A DNA stretch of 64,000 bases, taken from assembly GCA_014058405.1 (NCBI GenBank), contig CP047423.1, positions 3,890,501 through 3,954,500 of the forward strand, in the 5' to 3' direction. The position numbers were made by a program, and so were the translations under genes. Below the pieces are notes generated by a model, which was given only the letters and a program-made list of their open reading frames with translations, was not told the DNA's origin and ran no database searches. The first letter of the stretch is position 1. Each line of letters opens with the position of its first letter. The stretch is from Candidatus Nitrospira kreftii. GTDB taxonomy: Bacteria; Nitrospirota; Nitrospiria; Nitrospirales; Nitrospiraceae. Shown here piece by piece: positions 1 through 9,015 of the stretch.

Positions 1-917
1 TTGAGACGAAAGTAGAGGTCCTCTCGAAAGACTCCTCGCTCCACATCTTTTTTGATGTCCCGATTGGTCGCTGTGATCAGACGAAAGTCGGTGCCGAGGT
101 CATCGGTACTTCCTAGCCGCCTGAAGGAATGCTCCTGAATCACGCGCAATAACTTGGCTTGCATCGACATGTCAAGATCACCGATTTCGTCGAGAAAGAG
201 CGTTCCTCCTTCGGCCTTTTCAAGCAAACCGAGTTTACGTTGATTGGCGCCGGTAAAAGCTCCGCGCTCGTACCCGAACAATTCGCTCTCGAAAAGGTCC
301 TTCGGAATGGCGGTGCAATTGACTCCCACGAACGGCCCGGACTCTCTGGATCCATTATGATGGATGACTCGAGCCAGAAATTCTTTCCCCGTTCCCGTTT
401 CACCCAGCAGCATAACGGAAGATTTGGGATTCTCTGCGACTCCACGAACCTGTTCGAGCAAGTGTTTCATCGCGGGACTGTGGGCTTCGAGATTGTTCAA
501 ATGGAACTGGTTTGACTGACCGCTTAGCTCCGCTTCCAGGCGGCGGCGAAGCTTCAGCATGTCGATCGCGCGAGCAGTCACCGCATCGAGTCCTTCGAGA
601 TCAACCGTCTTGATCAGGAAATCATATGCCCCTAACTTCATCGCCTCCACCGCATCCTGCACGGAGCCATAGGCGGTCAACATAATCACCAGCGCAGAGG
701 GAGCATGGTGACGGATATGCTTGAGGGTATCAATGCCGTTCATTCCTGGCATTTTGAGGTCAAGCAATACAAGCTCGGGGTGCTTGTGCTGAAGCGCGTC
801 CATCAATGCCTCTCCGGATTCATACCCGACGGCAAAATGTCCCTGTCTGGTTAGACGTTTGACGATCGCCGTGCGAATGACCTGTTCATCGTCTGTGACA
901 AATACCGTGGCCCGCAT
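1..917 (-). CDS. Sigma-54 dependent NtrC-family response regulator (partial, C-terminus outside window)
   Basis: The frame starts with ATG at 917 and stays open to the window edge, giving about 305 residues without a stop. Residues 1-120 are a receiver domain with the acidic pair DD at 9-10, phospho-acceptor Asp53 (LLDLKMPGMN) and the FLIKTVD lysine. From about 145 comes an AAA+ sigma-54 activator domain with Walker A GETGTGKE, an intact GAFTGA sigma-54 contact loop and Walker B LFLDEIGDL. It starts 3 bp after the histidine kinase stop, so it is the last visible gene of a regulator-kinase-regulator operon. The family activates sigma-54 RNA polymerase from distant enhancers after phosphorylation. 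Whether a C-terminal helix-turn-helix is present cannot be seen. Its intact GAFTGA makes it the likely functional activator of the pair. Confidence 0.95.
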   Translation of the reverse strand, partial: MRATVFVTDDEQVIRTAIVKRLTRQGHFAVGYESGEALMDALQHKHPELVLLDLKMPGMNGIDTLKHIRHHAPSALVIMLTAYGSVQDAVEAMKLGAYDFLIKTVDLEGLDAVTARAIDMLKLRRRLEAELSGQSNQFHLNNLEAHSPAMKHLLEQVRGVAENPKSSVMLLGETGTGKEFLARVIHHNGSRESGPFVGVNCTAIPKDLFESELFGYERGAFTGANQRKLGLLEKAEGGTLFLDEIGDLDMSMQAKLLRVIQEHSFRRLGSTDDLGTDFRLITATNRDIKKDVERGVFREDLYFRL

Positions 918-920
918 TGA

Positions 921-2852
921 TTAACCTTTCGTTGATACCGACTCCTGATCGAGCGGCATCCATACACCGAGGATCGTCCCTTTTCCGACCTCGCTGGTGA
1001 CATATATGTCGCCCCCGTGAGCCTCTATAATATTTTTGCAAATTGCCAGCCCGAGTCCTGTTCCATTGCGTTTTCCCGAAGTAACAAACGGCTGAAATAT
1101 CTGTCCGATGATGTTCGGAGGAATGCCATGGCCGGCGTCTTTTACCCGAATCATGATGCCTGGACGGTCCTCACGGAACAATTCATCCGCCGTGATCTGA
1201 ATCGCCTCCCCGCGCGTCGGCGTCGCGTCGATCGCGTTGTCCACCACGTTCAAGAGCACCTGTCTGAGTTGGTCTCGGTCAGCATGGATCTCGGTGGTCA
1301 TGGAAGAAATATTCGTCTCAAAAGAGAGTCCTTTTTCCGTCAAGCGTCCTTTCAGCAGTTTTGACACTTCATCGACAAGCTGGACGAGGTCTACGCGGGT
1401 CGGAGCAAGCCGACGGACTCGGGCAAAATCGACGATCTCATTGACGATGCGATCCAAACGTCGAGTCTCCGACAGTATGACTTCAATTTCCTTCCGCTTT
1501 CCATCGTCGGCTTCGAATTCGTCCAATAGGACTTTTGCCGTCGAGCCGATGCCGACCAAAGGATTTCTGAGTTCATGCGCGATACCCGCGGCTACCTGCC
1601 CCAACGTCGCGAGGTTTTCCGACCGACTTAACCGCACCTGCAAAGTATCGAGGGCCGTGATATCGATATTGAAGCCCATATAGACAATATCGGAAGAATC
1701 CAAATCCATGATCGGCACATGGCGGCTTAAGATCTTACGGACATTTCCGTCATCGTGGACGAAACGGAAGATCGTTTCACTGGGCCGTCCTTCGGCAACA
1801 GCCTGTGCCAATGTCATGAGCACACGCTTCCGATCCTCAGAATGAATGCGCTGGAGAAACATGGATGGCGCGACTTCCTCTTCGGGGTCGAGACCAGCCA
1901 ACTGCTGGTTGTATCGATTGCTGAATGTGACCTTCACTCCCTTGGTCATCACAATGCCCACAGGAGCGTGATCCACCAGGCCCCGGTACTTGGCTTCCGA
2001 GGCAGACAAGTATGCATTCAATTTCTTGAGTGCGGACCCCGATTGTTGGAGTTCCTCCACATCTTGACGGATCCGTGAGCTCATCTTCCCCATCACTTTC
2101 GTCAGCTCGCCGATTTCGTCTTTACGGTCGAGTAAAGGGATGGCGGGAATCATCTCTCCGCTGTCTGAACCCACTGTCTTCGATAAGTCGCTGAGGGGAA
2201 CCGCGATCGTTTGAGCGATGTATGCTTGCCCCACAATTACGAGAACAAGGGTCACCATCCCTCCGATCAGTATGATGATAACTGTCCAGCTCTGGTCGTA
2301 ACTCAATCGCGCCAGTTCCCTCTTCGTCGTCTGCTGCTCCATTTGATCGAACCGGTTCATCCAGTCGCGAATCTCAGCCCTTAGCGCACGGGTTTTCTCG
2401 TTTTGAACATACCAAGCCGCCTCTATGGGGGATCCCGACTTTACGGCTTGAATGAATTTCTCCTTTTCCGCGACATAATTGGTGACGGTCTTGTGAAGTT
2501 CTCTGAATTGCCGATCCTCTTCTGGTGGGAGTCTTCCGGCCAGCTCTCGTTCGACAAAGAGAAGTTTCGCTTTTCGCTGTTGAAAACTTTCAAAATATTG
2601 CTCGTCCTTTGAGATGATATACCGTAGAAACGCCGACTCCAGATCCGCCACCGATCGCATATACTCTGCCGCCGTCTTTTGAATAACATAGCTCGCGTTC
2701 AGGCGTTCTTCATCGTCGAAAAATGTCAGGACGCCTAGGTATATCATCGCGCCTATTAAGATGGTGAACAGAAGTGGAACTGCCGGAAAGACAAGCAGTT
2801 TAGTGAAAAGCGGGAGATCATTGAGAAACTTATAGGCGGATTTCGTTTGCAT
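921..2852 (-). CDS. Membrane histidine kinase (CHASE3-like sensor, HAMP, PAS, HisKA, HATPase)
   Basis: A 643-residue sensor kinase. The N-terminus has a membrane segment at about 18-43. A helical extracytoplasmic region of roughly 145 residues follows (about 45-190, CHASE3-like), then a second membrane segment at 190-214, HAMP, a short coiled coil and a PAS domain (about 290-400). The HisKA box has His426 in IAHELRNPL, and the ATPase has the N box (VVDNAIDA) and G boxes (DAGHGIPP, GTGLGLAI). This NtrB-like kinase presumably phosphorylates one or both flanking NtrC-type regulators. The frame extends upstream to a GTG at 2933, but the ATG at 2852 puts the first membrane helix near the N-terminus. 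A GAGGAGG lies about 21 nt upstream, too far for a normal ribosome site, so the start is uncertain. Confidence 0.9.
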   Translation of the reverse strand: MQTKSAYKFLNDLPLFTKLLVFPAVPLLFTILIGAMIYLGVLTFFDDEERLNASYVIQKTAAEYMRSVADLESAFLRYIISKDEQYFESFQQRKAKLLFVERELAGRLPPEEDRQFRELHKTVTNYVAEKEKFIQAVKSGSPIEAAWYVQNEKTRALRAEIRDWMNRFDQMEQQTTKRELARLSYDQSWTVIIILIGGMVTLVLVIVGQAYIAQTIAVPLSDLSKTVGSDSGEMIPAIPLLDRKDEIGELTKVMGKMSSRIRQDVEELQQSGSALKKLNAYLSASEAKYRGLVDHAPVGIVMTKGVKVTFSNRYNQQLAGLDPEEEVAPSMFLQRIHSEDRKRVLMTLAQAVAEGRPSETIFRFVHDDGNVRKILSRHVPIMDLDSSDIVYMGFNIDITALDTLQVRLSRSENLATLGQVAAGIAHELRNPLVGIGSTAKVLLDEFEADDGKRKEIEVILSETRRLDRIVNEIVDFARVRRLAPTRVDLVQLVDEVSKLLKGRLTEKGLSFETNISSMTTEIHADRDQLRQVLLNVVDNAIDATPTRGEAIQITADELFREDRPGIMIRVKDAGHGIPPNIIGQIFQPFVTSGKRNGTGLGLAICKNIIEAHGGDIYVTSEVGKGTILGVWMPLDQESVSTKG

Positions 2853-2950
2853 AAAACACCGCTGGGACGGAATCCTCCTCAGGCCGGGCAACCAACATCT
2901 TACACGCAACTCGCCCGCAAGTGCGTGGAGCACGCATACATCTCAAAGAC

Positions 2951-4120
2951 TTACGTTACGCCTGGAAAATCTCCCAGAGTTAAGGTCCTACCCATAGACA
3001 ACATCATGGCACGCTCGATCATGTTTTGGAGCTCACGCACATTTCCAGGAAAGGCGTACTGCTGTAGCATCTTGACAGCTCGTGGATCGATATCGGTCAC
3101 ATCTTTGCCGAGTTCCATCCCATATTTCATCATGAAAAACTTGGCAAGGGGTATGATGTCCTCAATGCGGTTCCTGATTGGCGGCACCACAAATGGGACG
3201 GCGTTGAGGCGATAAAAGAGATCCTCCCGAAATCTCCCTGCCGCCACTTCTGCCTTCAATTCGCGGTAGGAAGATGCGATCACTCGAAAATCGCCGGGGA
3301 TGTCTTCTGTCCCGCCCAACCTGCGGAATGTTTGATCTTCGACGATCCCGACCACCTTCCCCTGCATCGACAAATCGAGATCCCCGATTTCATCGAGAAA
3401 GAGCGTGCCGGTTTCCGCTTGATCCAACAGACCGAGTTTCCTCCGCTCCGCCCCGGCGAAGGCACCGCGTTCATATCCAAATAAGTCGCGCTCGAACCGT
3501 TGAGGAGAAAGACTCGTACAACTGATTTTGACGAACGGGCCTTTTCCCCGTGTGCTGTTATGGTGGATGACGTGGGCTAAAAACTCTTTCCCCGTGCCGG
3601 TCTCTCCCATTAGCAACACAGGCACATTAGGTAGTTGTGTCAAATGCCGCAGTTGCCCGGCCAATATTTTCATCGCGGGGCTGTATGCAATCAGGTCGTT
3701 TAAATTGTACTGGTCGGCTTGATGCTGATGCTCATAAGAAACTCTCCGCCCCAATAGAATCTGGTCGGTCGCGCGACTGATAACTCGATCAACATCCTCG
3801 AAGTCGACCGTTTTAATCAGAAAATCGAATGCACCGAGCTTCATCGCCTCAACGGCATCTTCCACTGTCCCATAGGCGGTCAGCAGAACGACGAGGGCAT
3901 CGTGCGCCTTCGACCGAACGGCTTCTAAAACTTGAATGCCGTCCATACCAGGCATTTTGAGGTCCAAGAGGATCAGGTCAGGAGGGTCTTGCGTTACAGC
4001 ATCAAGCAGTGCTTCTCCGGACTCAAATGACCGTACCCGATGCTGGCTTCGAGAGAGGCGCTTCTCCAATGCCTGCCGAAAAGCTGGTTGGTCATCAACC
4101 AAGAAAATAGTAACCTGCAT
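2951..4120 (-). CDS. NtrC-type response regulator without DNA-binding domain, GAFAGA variant
   Basis: 389 residues from an ATG preceded by AGGAGGAG at 9 nt spacing. The receiver has DD9-10, Asp53, Thr81 and Lys103. The AAA+ domain has Walker A GETGTGKE (172-179), Walker B LFLDE (240-244), arginine-finger region FREDLFYRLN and sensor II FPGNVREL. Two features are odd. The sigma-54 contact loop reads GAFAGA (219-224) instead of GAFTGA. The protein also ends about 15 residues after the sensor II helix, so the Fis-type helix-turn-helix of full NtrC proteins (usually about 450-470 aa) is missing. It looks phosphorylatable and ATPase-competent but unlikely to bind DNA or engage sigma-54 alone. It could form mixed oligomers with the regulator at 1-917. 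It is first in the operon. Confidence 0.93.
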   Translation of the reverse strand: MQVTIFLVDDQPAFRQALEKRLSRSQHRVRSFESGEALLDAVTQDPPDLILLDLKMPGMDGIQVLEAVRSKAHDALVVLLTAYGTVEDAVEAMKLGAFDFLIKTVDFEDVDRVISRATDQILLGRRVSYEHQHQADQYNLNDLIAYSPAMKILAGQLRHLTQLPNVPVLLMGETGTGKEFLAHVIHHNSTRGKGPFVKISCTSLSPQRFERDLFGYERGAFAGAERRKLGLLDQAETGTLFLDEIGDLDLSMQGKVVGIVEDQTFRRLGGTEDIPGDFRVIASSYRELKAEVAAGRFREDLFYRLNAVPFVVPPIRNRIEDIIPLAKFFMMKYGMELGKDVTDIDPRAVKMLQQYAFPGNVRELQNMIERAMMLSMGRTLTLGDFPGVT

Positions 4121-4461
4121 CAGGTGATGCTCCTCCTGTAGGATGAGAGGCTGACGGGATCGCTAGGTTGGGTGCCACCTGGTCGTCTCCACTTTCCAGA
4201 GATGGGGAACTGTAAGAAATACGAGAGAGGATGGGCTGCTCGGCTGACCTCGGAAATCTTGACTGAATCACCCACACCTAGATTTCTGAACGGAGCCCCC
4301 ACAAACCGCACTGGCCGAGCCCACGCCTGTACAACGGCGTGAGGTCTCGGAAGAACACGAGACACGGGCTGTCGAAGATACTCCCTTTCCGCATATTCAC
4401 CTGTGCGATACGCCGACGCTCGGGATAATGAGTCTTCGCATGTCTGTCGTGGTTGCACGAT
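4121..4461. other. Intergenic region upstream of the regulator operon
   Basis: 341 bp between the SulP stop and the regulator start, both on the minus strand. I see no convincing gene; the short frames here lack a ribosome site and recognisable motifs. It presumably carries the regulator operon promoter. A TGGCAC box exists on the minus strand at 4163-4178, but its spacing to the next GC is one base too long for a standard -24/-12 promoter. Confidence 0.5.
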
Positions 4462-6216
4462 CTACACCACGGTCTCATGAGCCTGATTCACTCGGTAGGC
4501 CAACGCATGGCTTGAATGAGGAACGAAGTATTCGTTCCCGACGATAACGCAACTATACCCTGCCCGGAAACAGTACTGGCGGAAATGATGCAAATACTCC
4601 ATCGCCGTGTGGTCCACCACATGCCCTCGAAGAATGAGCATGAAATTGTGCTGTGGCGGAACATGCGCCAGGAGCTCCCTGAGACGCGCATCGAGCTTCA
4701 ACACGTTCATGCAGCTGATCGATGACAGATAAATTTTATAGGGATGGCTTATGTGGCCACCTGACTCGCATATCAAGGACGAGGTTTCGCTCGCGATTCG
4801 TCGGTCTCCGATGCGAATGACGGGATCACGGAATAGTTCCTTCAGCGCCTCAATGAGGCAAGCAGAGAAGGATTCGTGAGTAGCAGCACGAAATCGTGGA
4901 TCAAGGGTCAAGGCCATCGCCACGTCGCGGCAAAGGAGGAGGACCTTCGTCATAACCCCCATCAGAACACCAACCAGGAGATTTGACGTGACCAGGGTGA
5001 CCATAACACAGGCCAGGGCGATGAAGATCTGCTCTTTTCCGATCGTCCAAATGCGGAAGAAGACCGCCGGAGCACATAGTCTCCATCCGATGAAAATAAG
5101 CAGCGCTGACAGGACGGTGAGAGGGATCCGATTGATCAGTGCTGTCCCGACCCATAAGATCAGTGTCGTGAAAACAGCATAATATGCGTTGGCCCACAAC
5201 GTTCTCCCTCCAGCAATCATGTTTGCCGTGCTTTTTATTCCGCCGGGAATGATCATGAGACCCCCAGCGAGGCCAGAGAGCATGGTGGACACACCGACTG
5301 TTCGCAGAATGACGTTGGGGTTTGATTCCCTCTTGAAGGGGTCGATCTTGTCGATTGCACGAATAGTCGCCAGTGATTCCGTCGCATTGATCAGTGTGAG
5401 TATGATCACCGTTGTGAAGAGGGTGAACCACAGCTCCGGCCGTTCCCAAACAGCGGCGAAATTCGGGAAGCGAACTCCTTGGTTGAATATATCATCCGGA
5501 ACCGAGATCAGATACTCCTTAGGAAACTCCAGAACCCATCCGGCTATTCCACCCCATATGGCGACCAGAAGAGGTGAGGATGTTCTGACCCACGAGTGCT
5601 CCTTGATTCTACTGCTATTGAGGACAAAGAGAATTGCGAGCGCGAGAGCTCCGACGACACATACCTCCTGGTTCAGGCCCAACACCTGGTCAGGTAGGCG
5701 ACGAATCGACTGTGAAATGTCGCGCATATAAGAAAAGTTCTGTTGGCCAAGCAGGCCTGGAATCTGCTGGATGATGATGAGTATCCCAATTGCCATCAAC
5801 ATGCCTTGAAGTACCGAACTCGGGAAATACATGGCCAATCGTCCGACGTCATATCGACTCAGCAGGACCTGAACAGCGCCGGAGAGGCAAACTGCCACGA
5901 GTAAGAGAGGATAGCCCGACTCCAAGTTGCCTTGACCGAGGGCAAACATACCAGCCAGTGTTGCCGGTGCAAGGCCCACTGCCGGCCCACCGATCGTGAT
6001 ATAGGCTCCCCCAAGAAATGGGAAGGCAATCCCCGCAATGATCGCGGATATGACGCCCGCAACCGGAGGCGCTCCTGAGGCTATGGCAATGGCCAGTGCA
6101 AGCGGTAATGCTAGCAAGGTTACCTGTAACCCTGCGAGCAAATCATAGCGCCAGTGCTTCAGTCCAGGAATTCCGTTCTGCGGGCGGACCTCTTTCAGTA
6201 CTACTTTGGTTTCCAA
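4462..6216 (-). CDS. SulP/SLC26-family anion transporter with C-terminal STAS region
   Basis: A 584-residue inner-membrane protein. The N-terminus (YDLLAGLQVTLLALPLALA) and the following TIGGPAVGLAP segment are typical of the SulP core, and about a dozen hydrophobic segments run to residue 440. The C-terminal 120 residues are soluble and STAS-like. SulP proteins carry sulfate, bicarbonate or related anions. Substrate cannot be read from the sequence, but two periplasmic carbonic anhydrases within 16 kb and the autotrophic host make bicarbonate a reasonable guess. The start codon is TTG at 6216 with GGGAG 9 nt upstream. A sigma-54-like promoter lies 141 bp upstream with half-site repeats further upstream, so expression is probably controlled by an NtrC-type activator, plausibly the neighbouring operon. 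Confidence 0.92.
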   Translation of the reverse strand: METKVVLKEVRPQNGIPGLKHWRYDLLAGLQVTLLALPLALAIAIASGAPPVAGVISAIIAGIAFPFLGGAYITIGGPAVGLAPATLAGMFALGQGNLESGYPLLLVAVCLSGAVQVLLSRYDVGRLAMYFPSSVLQGMLMAIGILIIIQQIPGLLGQQNFSYMRDISQSIRRLPDQVLGLNQEVCVVGALALAILFVLNSSRIKEHSWVRTSSPLLVAIWGGIAGWVLEFPKEYLISVPDDIFNQGVRFPNFAAVWERPELWFTLFTTVIILTLINATESLATIRAIDKIDPFKRESNPNVILRTVGVSTMLSGLAGGLMIIPGGIKSTANMIAGGRTLWANAYYAVFTTLILWVGTALINRIPLTVLSALLIFIGWRLCAPAVFFRIWTIGKEQIFIALACVMVTLVTSNLLVGVLMGVMTKVLLLCRDVAMALTLDPRFRAATHESFSACLIEALKELFRDPVIRIGDRRIASETSSLICESGGHISHPYKIYLSSISCMNVLKLDARLRELLAHVPPQHNFMLILRGHVVDHTAMEYLHHFRQYCFRAGYSCVIVGNEYFVPHSSHALAYRVNQAHETVV

Positions 6217-6356
6217 TCGCTATTTCTCCCGCTTTCTACGCTCAGGGGTTGCCCACAGACTCACGCTTAAGTTGTCCGCTAAGATTTCATGAGAGTATTC
6301 ACCTTTGCTTCAGCCTGGCATCCACGCGAGCACTTAGGACCATATCTTTTGATAAA

Positions 6357-6372
6357 AGCACATGTGATGCCA
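6357..6372 (-). promoter_or_regulatory. Candidate sigma-54 (-24/-12) promoter for the SulP gene
   Basis: The minus strand reads TGGCATCACATGTGCT. It has the -24 TGGCA and -12 TGCT elements with GG-to-GC distance 12, as in the consensus TGGCACGNNNNTTGCW. The predicted transcript start is near 6346, about 130 nt before the SulP start codon. An AGTGCG half-site begins 163 bp upstream at 6520, a normal distance for an enhancer-binding activator. Confidence 0.5.
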
Positions 6373-6494
6373 TGATCACGCGTATCAGACTGGTTTGCCT
6401 TACAGCTCCGCCACTCACAGGAAATACCTTAAATCCCTATGGATCAGATGCTTATAATCTGGGAGGCGGCTCAGTAGTATCGTAGGTCACTTAT

Positions 6495-6531
6495 TAGTGC
6501 GATAAGGAAGCGGGCGAATAGTGCGTGAGCG
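6495..6531. promoter_or_regulatory. Repeated AGTGCG half-sites upstream of SulP promoter
   Basis: Two AGTGCG copies (6496-6501 and 6520-6525) spaced 24 bp apart, followed by GAGCGCTC. The second has context ATAGTGCG, matching ATAGTGCG at 16132-16138 and ACAGTGCG at 18521-18527, which sit at nearly the same distance from their own candidate promoters. It is read as an activator-binding enhancer. Confidence 0.45.
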
Positions 6532-6868
6532 CTCATTCTCTGCCCTTCACAGGCTCACCCCTTGCTACGGTGACCGCATTGAGACGGATTCCTCATGCGA
6601 TGGGCCTGGAACAGCTTTTCACGAAGGCGATTCGACAGAGTCGTGAGGGGCAGGGTGAAATGGGATTGCCAAATAAAGTACTCGGGTCACAAACAAAACA
6701 TACGCCAGTTCTATAGCAACGTCCCTTTGTTTTGCCTATAGGAATTTCGCTGCTCTCCAGTTTCATATCTGTCGTTTTCAATAGAATCAACCAAACTACG
6801 CACGGTCGCAACTGAGGATGAGATGGCCCGGGACAGTGGTGGTTGAATTGTTTTAAACCGAGCGTTTG

Positions 6869-6888
6869 CGCACAGTACGCACTGTGCG
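6869..6888. promoter_or_regulatory. Palindromic operator-like element containing CGCACTGTGCG
   Basis: A 20-bp near-perfect palindrome (18 of 20 positions) whose right half is the perfect 11-bp palindrome CGCACTGTGCG (6878-6888). The same 11-mer recurs at 16239-16249 and 18626-18636. It lies between the SulP gene (minus) and the exported-protein gene (plus) and could serve either. The rest of 6217-7163 contains no gene I can support. Confidence 0.5.
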
Positions 6889-7163
6889 TTTACATGCTTG
6901 TCGATCTATCTGATCCTATTCCGATTCCACTTCCTCTGTTCATAAAACCACTTACTTCATCCCCATCATGGCTTTCATGACCATAATCACTTCAGAAGAA
7001 CGGCTCAGTTCTTGCTCCATCAACAACAGTAGGTGGCCCCGGGGAAAGAAAAAATGAAGCTGATCGGCGGAGCTTCCGTGTCGGAAGTTCATTTGGAGAA
7101 GAGATTTCCCCGCGGCGCACCGACCGATAGAGGCGATTCCTCTGCGGAAGGAGATGGACTATC

Positions 7164-7832
7164 ATGCGAAGGCTGCTAATCAAGACTGAAGCGTGGTACC
7201 AGGGCCGGGGATTCCGTAGATTAAACCGCGTTTTCATTGTGTCGCTCTTTTTAACACTAAGCGCCACACTTGGCTATACAACGGTGCTGACACCGATGAA
7301 GGCAGGGGCTGATAGCTCCGTCACGTCTGAGGAGGGTCTGGTCCTCGGCCGGATTCACGTTACAGGCAGCGAGGGTGAACAGCTTGTGTCTCCAGACAAA
7401 CCTTTTCATGCCCGATTCCATATTCAATGGCGGGTAAGGGAGCAAATGTTGGGAAAGGACTTCCTGGTTGACGGCCTTCCGAGCGATGGGCCATTCGTGT
7501 TGAAATTGCCGACCGGTTCTTACCAGCTGACCGCGTTGAGTTTCGATACTGCCTTGGGTATTTGGCAAACCTTACTGCCAACCAGTTTTATGGTGAGTCC
7601 ACGGGAGTGCACCTATCTGGGCACCTGGGAACTTCGTACGAGTGCCGGCCTCTTTGACGGTTCCATCTTTCGGCAGGTCTTTGATCAGTCCAGTCTAGCG
7701 CGGAGAGATCTTAAGACTTTCCTCAATGATGGGTTCGGGCCACCGCTGGTTACCCAGTTAAGCCCGGCAATGGAGAGCCCGTTAATACTGACCTTCAGAA
7801 CGCAGGGAACGGAACTGACCTCACCCCCATGA
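7164..7832 (+). CDS. Predicted exported protein of unknown function
   Basis: 222 residues, not recognised. A positively charged start is followed by a hydrophobic stretch (about residues 20-38, VFIVSLFLTLSATLGYT), consistent with a signal anchor or signal peptide. The mature part is rich in beta-type alternation and includes a segment (LPTGSYQLTALSFDT) like the carboxypeptidase-regulatory or transthyretin-like folds of envelope proteins; that fold guess is weak. Ribosome site AAGGAG lies 10 nt before the ATG. It is followed after 104 bp by the PII-like gene on the same strand and preceded by a palindromic element. It may be co-expressed with the PII-like gene. Confidence 0.7.
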   Translation: MRRLLIKTEAWYQGRGFRRLNRVFIVSLFLTLSATLGYTTVLTPMKAGADSSVTSEEGLVLGRIHVTGSEGEQLVSPDKPFHARFHIQWRVREQMLGKDFLVDGLPSDGPFVLKLPTGSYQLTALSFDTALGIWQTLLPTSFMVSPRECTYLGTWELRTSAGLFDGSIFRQVFDQSSLARRDLKTFLNDGFGPPLVTQLSPAMESPLILTFRTQGTELTSPP

Positions 7833-7936
7833 GGACCAGGAAGTTCGTGCCGGAGCGAGGTGTTGCATGGTTCCATGTCTTTCACGAACAGGAAATGTGA
7901 TAGCAGAATTCACTTCCGAGAGAATAAGGATAATTT

Positions 7937-8242
7937 ATGGTCTCCCTAATGATCGTGTATCGCTCATCAATGACCGGCGATCTGGAAGAAGTCCTGCGTG
8001 AAAGTGGCATCAGTGCATATACGCTTATTGACAACGCCACAGGCAAAGGAGAAACAGGAAACGTGGTTGGATCGTTCTTCTACCCCGGGAAGAATTCCGT
8101 CATCTTCGCGGTGATGCCAGACGATCAAGTTGACCGGACCATCGCTACTTTAAGATCCTTCCATGCCGAGCGATTAAAGCAGTCTCAAGGGCGGCCTATT
8201 CCCTTCAAGTTGTTTTCCTTTCCATGTCGAGAGCTGATTTGA
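7937..8242 (+). CDS. PII-like small signalling protein
   Basis: 101 residues with the PII/CutA-like ferredoxin-fold pattern: strand 1 LMIVYRS, a helix, then GISAYTLIDNATGKGE, a loop, and FFYPGKNSVIFAVMPDDQVD followed by the second helix. The GISAYT...GKGE...PGKNSVIF pattern matches PII-like proteins found next to RND metal pumps or transporters rather than canonical GlnB: the usual uridylylated T-loop tyrosine motif is absent. Such trimeric proteins bind small effectors and control a membrane partner. Candidate partners here are the RND operon 1.5 kb away and the SulP transporter. AAGGAT precedes the ATG at a normal distance. The family call is good; ligand and partner are unknown. Confidence 0.75.
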   Translation: MVSLMIVYRSSMTGDLEEVLRESGISAYTLIDNATGKGETGNVVGSFFYPGKNSVIFAVMPDDQVDRTIATLRSFHAERLKQSQGRPIPFKLFSFPCRELI

Positions 8243-8537
8243 TTTCCTTTTTGAACCAGCATGGCTCTAGCGCTGGCACCAACACTGATGATTAGGTGCG
8301 CGTACCGTAGAGTTTCAGAGAGTTTCCGCTCCGAGAGAGCAGCCAATGGCAGTCGCTTCCCTCCTCTCCTCAGAGAGGGATCACATCATGAGAAAGATAA
8401 GAAACTGTGGCCGCCACGACTGGTGCATCCTCAGCGCAGCTTATGGGATAACAGCTATAGGGTATGATTCGGCCGACGGTACGATTGTAAACCAGACCAC
8501 ACAAGGTATAAAGACACGGAGTGCGGATCTCGGTCTG
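8243..8537. other. Intergenic region after the PII-like gene
   Basis: About 295 bp with no gene I can support. A plus-strand frame beginning at ATG 8388 (running to 8666) overlaps the minus-strand small gene and has no clear family features, so it is not annotated. Confidence 0.4.
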
Positions 8538-8780
8538 TCAGATGAATCTCGGGATGTTTTCAAGCAGATGATTCAATGCGAGCAGTGCTGCTGTTACGAT
8601 TTGTTGGTGTTCTCGCTCTGTATGACGCAGTGGAACCAGTCGGCGCCGTTGCCAACCGCTCAGTGAAAAGACCTTTCCCATCGGGTTCGACGGCGAATCA
8701 CACACCATCACGAATTCCTTTCCCTCACTATCTTCCATAATGAGGCCTTTTATCTGAAGATGATCGTGGTCTTTTCTCAT
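8538..8780 (-). CDS. Small hypothetical protein, 80 aa
   Basis: An 80-residue frame with a good ribosome site (GAGGGG, 4 nt before ATG 8780). The sequence reads like a soluble, charged small protein: an N-terminal beta-like stretch (LIMEDSEGKEFVMVCDSP) followed by a helical C-terminus (HQQIVTAALLALNHLLENI). I do not recognise a family. It is isolated: 235 bp separate it from the haem protein gene upstream on the same strand, and it converges on the PII-like gene. The good ribosome site is the main reason for keeping it. Confidence 0.45.
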   Translation of the reverse strand: MRKDHDHLQIKGLIMEDSEGKEFVMVCDSPSNPMGKVFSLSGWQRRRLVPLRHTEREHQQIVTAALLALNHLLENIPRFI

Positions 8781-9015
8781 AGAACCCCTCGATTGCGAAT
8801 CGTGGTCTACCGATATCCAGCGGTTCTGCGCTTTTTCTGAGACCTCTTTATTAAGGTTAGCTCCTCGCGATGGAATTCTAGCGGCGAGTTTCGTTATTTC
8901 CTATCAGGTGAGCCAGGAGGCTTACCGCGGTCACAATGCCATCCTCAGCTAAAATCATCGTTCAAGGCACCCACCTCTTGGAATTGCTTGATTTTGTGTC
9001 GGATTTTGGAAGCAT

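Noticed and set aside
4163-4178. TGGCAC box upstream of the regulator operon
   Set aside because: Distance to the next GC is 13 instead of 12, so it is not a standard -24/-12 promoter.
8346-8666. Plus-strand ORF of 106 codons
   Set aside because: It overlaps the minus-strand small gene that has the better ribosome site, and no family features are seen.
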